Source: Bacteroidota bacterium (GTDB lineage Bacteria; Bacteroidota; Bacteroidia; Chitinophagales; Chitinophagaceae). From it: 64,000 bases of DNA. The first letter of the stretch is position 1; each line of letters begins with the position of its first letter. A program made the position numbers and the translations under genes. Below, in pieces: positions 62,491 to 64,000 of this stretch. A model generated the notes under the pieces. That model saw only the letters and a list, made by a program, of their open reading frames with translations, ran no database searches and was not told the DNA's origin. Where the stretch lies: positions 84,865 through 148,864 of the forward strand of contig JAEZZY010000056.1 in NCBI GenBank assembly GCA_023418315.1. Direction: 5' to 3'.

Positions 62491-62498
62491 TAGGTTTG
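62491..62498 (+). promoter_or_regulatory. Bacteroidota -7 box (TAGGTTTG) of the DUF3347 gene
   Basis: TAnnTTTG 14 nt before the ATG at 62513. Confidence 0.5.
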
Positions 62499-62512
62499 CA
62501 AAAAAAATCCTC

Positions 62513-63082
62513 ATGCTTCGCTTGCTGCGATTATCATTGTTCCTTTCCTTTCTTTTTACGGCTTGTGAAAACCGTATGGAAAGAAAACAGTCTTCGCAGG
62601 AAGCCGCCGCCGTTGTAGAAAATCCGAGCAGCAATTTGAGCCATGAGGGTACGGCTATACTGGTAAATCTACTTGAAGATTATTATGATTTGAAAAATGC
62701 CTTAGTAGCCTCCGATGCCTATAAGGCCGGCGAAGCGGCACGAACCCTTCAAAGCAGCGCAGAACGCATGCAGCAATTCATCCAAGACAGTACACAGCTT
62801 CTCTATAAATATACTCAAAACATTCACACGCAAGCAGGACATATCGCCACAGCAAAAAAAGATGCCGAATGGCAACGCCTTCCTTTCCGACCCCTATCGG
62901 ACGCAGTATATGCGCTTATAAAAACAACGCATCTCACAAACCTGCGCATTTACCGGCAGTACTGCCCTATGGCCTTCCACAATAAAGGGGCACACTGGCT
63001 CAGTGAAGAGGAAAAAATCAGCAATCCGTACTTTGGCGATAAAATGCTGACCTGCGGCGAAACAACAGAAACCTTAAATTAA
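62513..63082 (+). CDS. DUF3347 lipoprotein
   Basis: 189 aa from ATG 62513 (an in-frame upstream codon at 62450 is possible but lacks a signal). Lipobox LFLSFLFTAC. The body is helical (ILVNLLEDYYDLKNALVASDAYKAGEAARTL) and ends with the DUF3347 hallmark YCPMAFHNKGAHWLSEEEKISNPYFGDKMLTCG, found also at the C-terminus of CusB-like efflux adaptors, where it may bind metal (Cys, Met). Here it is a stand-alone domain. It lies 14 nt before the TonB-dependent receptor and may be cotranscribed with it. Confidence 0.85.
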   Translation: MLRLLRLSLFLSFLFTACENRMERKQSSQEAAAVVENPSSNLSHEGTAILVNLLEDYYDLKNALVASDAYKAGEAARTLQSSAERMQQFIQDSTQLLYKYTQNIHTQAGHIATAKKDAEWQRLPFRPLSDAVYALIKTTHLTNLRIYRQYCPMAFHNKGAHWLSEEEKISNPYFGDKMLTCGETTETLN

Positions 63083-63096
63083 TCATCTCCTTTTCC

Positions 63097-64000
63097 ATGA
63101 AGATTCTCCCACCCGCTTTAATTTTTTTCTTCGCCTTCTTGACCACCACCGCTTTTGCTCAAAAAAAGATAACGCTCAGCGGCTATATCCGCGACAGTGA
63201 AAGTGGCGAATCGCTCATCAATGCCAATGTATATGTGCAGGAGCTGAACCTTGCCGTGCAAACCAATACCTACGGTTTTTATTCCGTAAGCATGGCACCG
63301 GGCAGTTATACCATTATCTTCAACTATGCCGGCTATCAGAATGTAATAGAGAAAATGCAACTGTCGGAAAGCCGCAGCTATGACCCGGTGATGAAAAATA
63401 CGGCCGTGTTTGAAGAAGTGGTGGTAACTGATAAAAGGGCTGAAGATAATGTGCAGGCTACGGACATGGGTACGGTTTCCCTGTCGGTAGCCAATCTGAA
63501 AAAACTGCCGGTGGCATTCGGCGAGGTGGATATCTTGAAAGCGCTACAACTGATGCCGGGCGTACAATCTGCAGGGGAAGGCAACTCCGGCTTCTATGTA
63601 CGTGGCGGCGGTCCCGATCAAAACCTGATTCTTTTGGATGATGCGGTGGTCTATAATCCCGGGCATTTATTCGGATTCTTTTCGGTGTTCAACTCCGATG
63701 CGGTGAAAAACATTACGTTGATAAAAGGAAGCATGCCGGCGCAATACGGCGGCAGGCTTTCCTCTGTGGTGGATGTGTCTATGAATGAAGGCAACCTGAA
63801 AGAATACCATGTGAAAGGCGGCATAGGGCTCATCGCTTCCCGGCTTACGGTAGAAGGGCCGATTGTAAAAGACAAAGGCTCCTTTATGCTTTCGGGGAGG
63901 AGAACTTATATAGATGTGTTGATAAAACCCTTTGCCCAAGGCAATTTCAGCGGATCGGGCTATTATTTTTACGATGCCAATCTCAAAGCCAATTATACTT
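63097..64000 (+). CDS. TonB-dependent receptor (5' part; right edge truncated)
   Basis: 301 complete codons to the window edge. Signal peptide MKILPPALIFFFAFLTTTAFAQ, a carboxypeptidase-D-like regulatory domain (~24-105: TLSGYIRDSESGESLINANVYVQ), the plug with DILKALQLMPGVQSAGEGNSGFYVRGGGPDQNLILLDDA and FGFFSVFNSDAVKNITLIKG, then the start of the barrel (LTVEGPIVKDKGSFMLSGRRTY). The rest is outside the window. Its upstream neighbour, a DUF3347 lipoprotein, suggests metal or metallophore uptake, as DUF3347 occurs in copper systems, but this is only inference. Confidence 0.9.
   Translation, partial: MKILPPALIFFFAFLTTTAFAQKKITLSGYIRDSESGESLINANVYVQELNLAVQTNTYGFYSVSMAPGSYTIIFNYAGYQNVIEKMQLSESRSYDPVMKNTAVFEEVVVTDKRAEDNVQATDMGTVSLSVANLKKLPVAFGEVDILKALQLMPGVQSAGEGNSGFYVRGGGPDQNLILLDDAVVYNPGHLFGFFSVFNSDAVKNITLIKGSMPAQYGGRLSSVVDVSMNEGNLKEYHVKGGIGLIASRLTVEGPIVKDKGSFMLSGRRTYIDVLIKPFAQGNFSGSGYYFYDANLKANYT

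Overview
The window is a gene-dense stretch of a Bacteroidota chromosome, most likely Chitinophagales/Chitinophagaceae-like. The evidence is lineage-typical gene content: alternative complex III actA/actB, TonB-dependent receptors with carboxypeptidase-like N-domains, DUF5689, DUF4783, DUF3810, DUF3127 and DUF3347 proteins, a long IspH, and kynurenine monooxygenase. Recurrent TAnnTTTG promoter boxes (often with TTTG about 18-20 nt upstream) and weak Shine-Dalgarno signals agree with this. Two tRNA genes are present (Leu-UAG, His-GUG); there is no rRNA, CRISPR array or intact insertion sequence. The genus cannot be read from the sequence alone.

Layout. 1-3.3 kb: start of an alternative complex III operon on the minus strand (actA, then actB running off the left edge). 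3.6-8.9 kb: a secreted nuclease divergent from a TonB-dependent receptor and a DUF5689 lipoprotein, a plausible nucleic-acid/phosphate scavenging unit. 8.9-17.2 kb: glutamate-synthase-like FMN protein, a lone nuoL, topoisomerase IB, a lipoprotein pseudogene with one in-frame stop, and a PcrA/UvrD helicase. 17.5-31.7 kb: mostly minus-strand housekeeping (outer-membrane protein, GNAT, purH, comEC, rnhB, rimO, der, recJ, kmo, a membrane protein). 32-41 kb: gyrB, two sensor proteins, a TlpA-like thioredoxin, an aromatic amino acid ammonia-lyase, gpmI and DUF4783. 41.5-51.4 kb: MlaE-type permease, exported MsrB, an M16 homologue without its zinc site, thioesterase, SugE/Gdx exporter, a frameshifted OmpA lipoprotein, a ~92-bp tandem repeat, flippase, rsmI, purS, comF, tRNA-Leu and tig. 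51.5-64 kb: Uma2 protein, DUF3810, an AT-rich two-peptidase islet, efflux adaptor, ispH, flavin reductase, PEGA protein, tRNA-His, DUF3127, DUF3347 lipoprotein and the start of a second TonB-dependent receptor.

The most unusual items are these. (1) A ~4.1-kb AT-rich islet (53.24-57.35 kb), flanked by a 19-bp perfect direct repeat that copies the 5' end of the neighbouring DUF3810 gene, carrying an esterase-M1 aminopeptidase fusion and an S41 protease. (2) The nuclease/TonB receptor/DUF5689 unit. (3) A sensor whose membrane module resembles plant/cyanobacterial ethylene receptors but lacks the copper ligands, and which has no ATPase domain. (4) A DUF3127 protein ending in an SSB-like acidic tip. 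(5) Two damaged lipoprotein genes (nonsense and frameshift).

Functions are inferred by reading translations and recalling family hallmarks; no database search was run. Where the longest reading frame begins at TTG or GTG with an implausible N-terminus, an internal ATG in front of a signal peptide or conserved start was chosen and the choice is stated.
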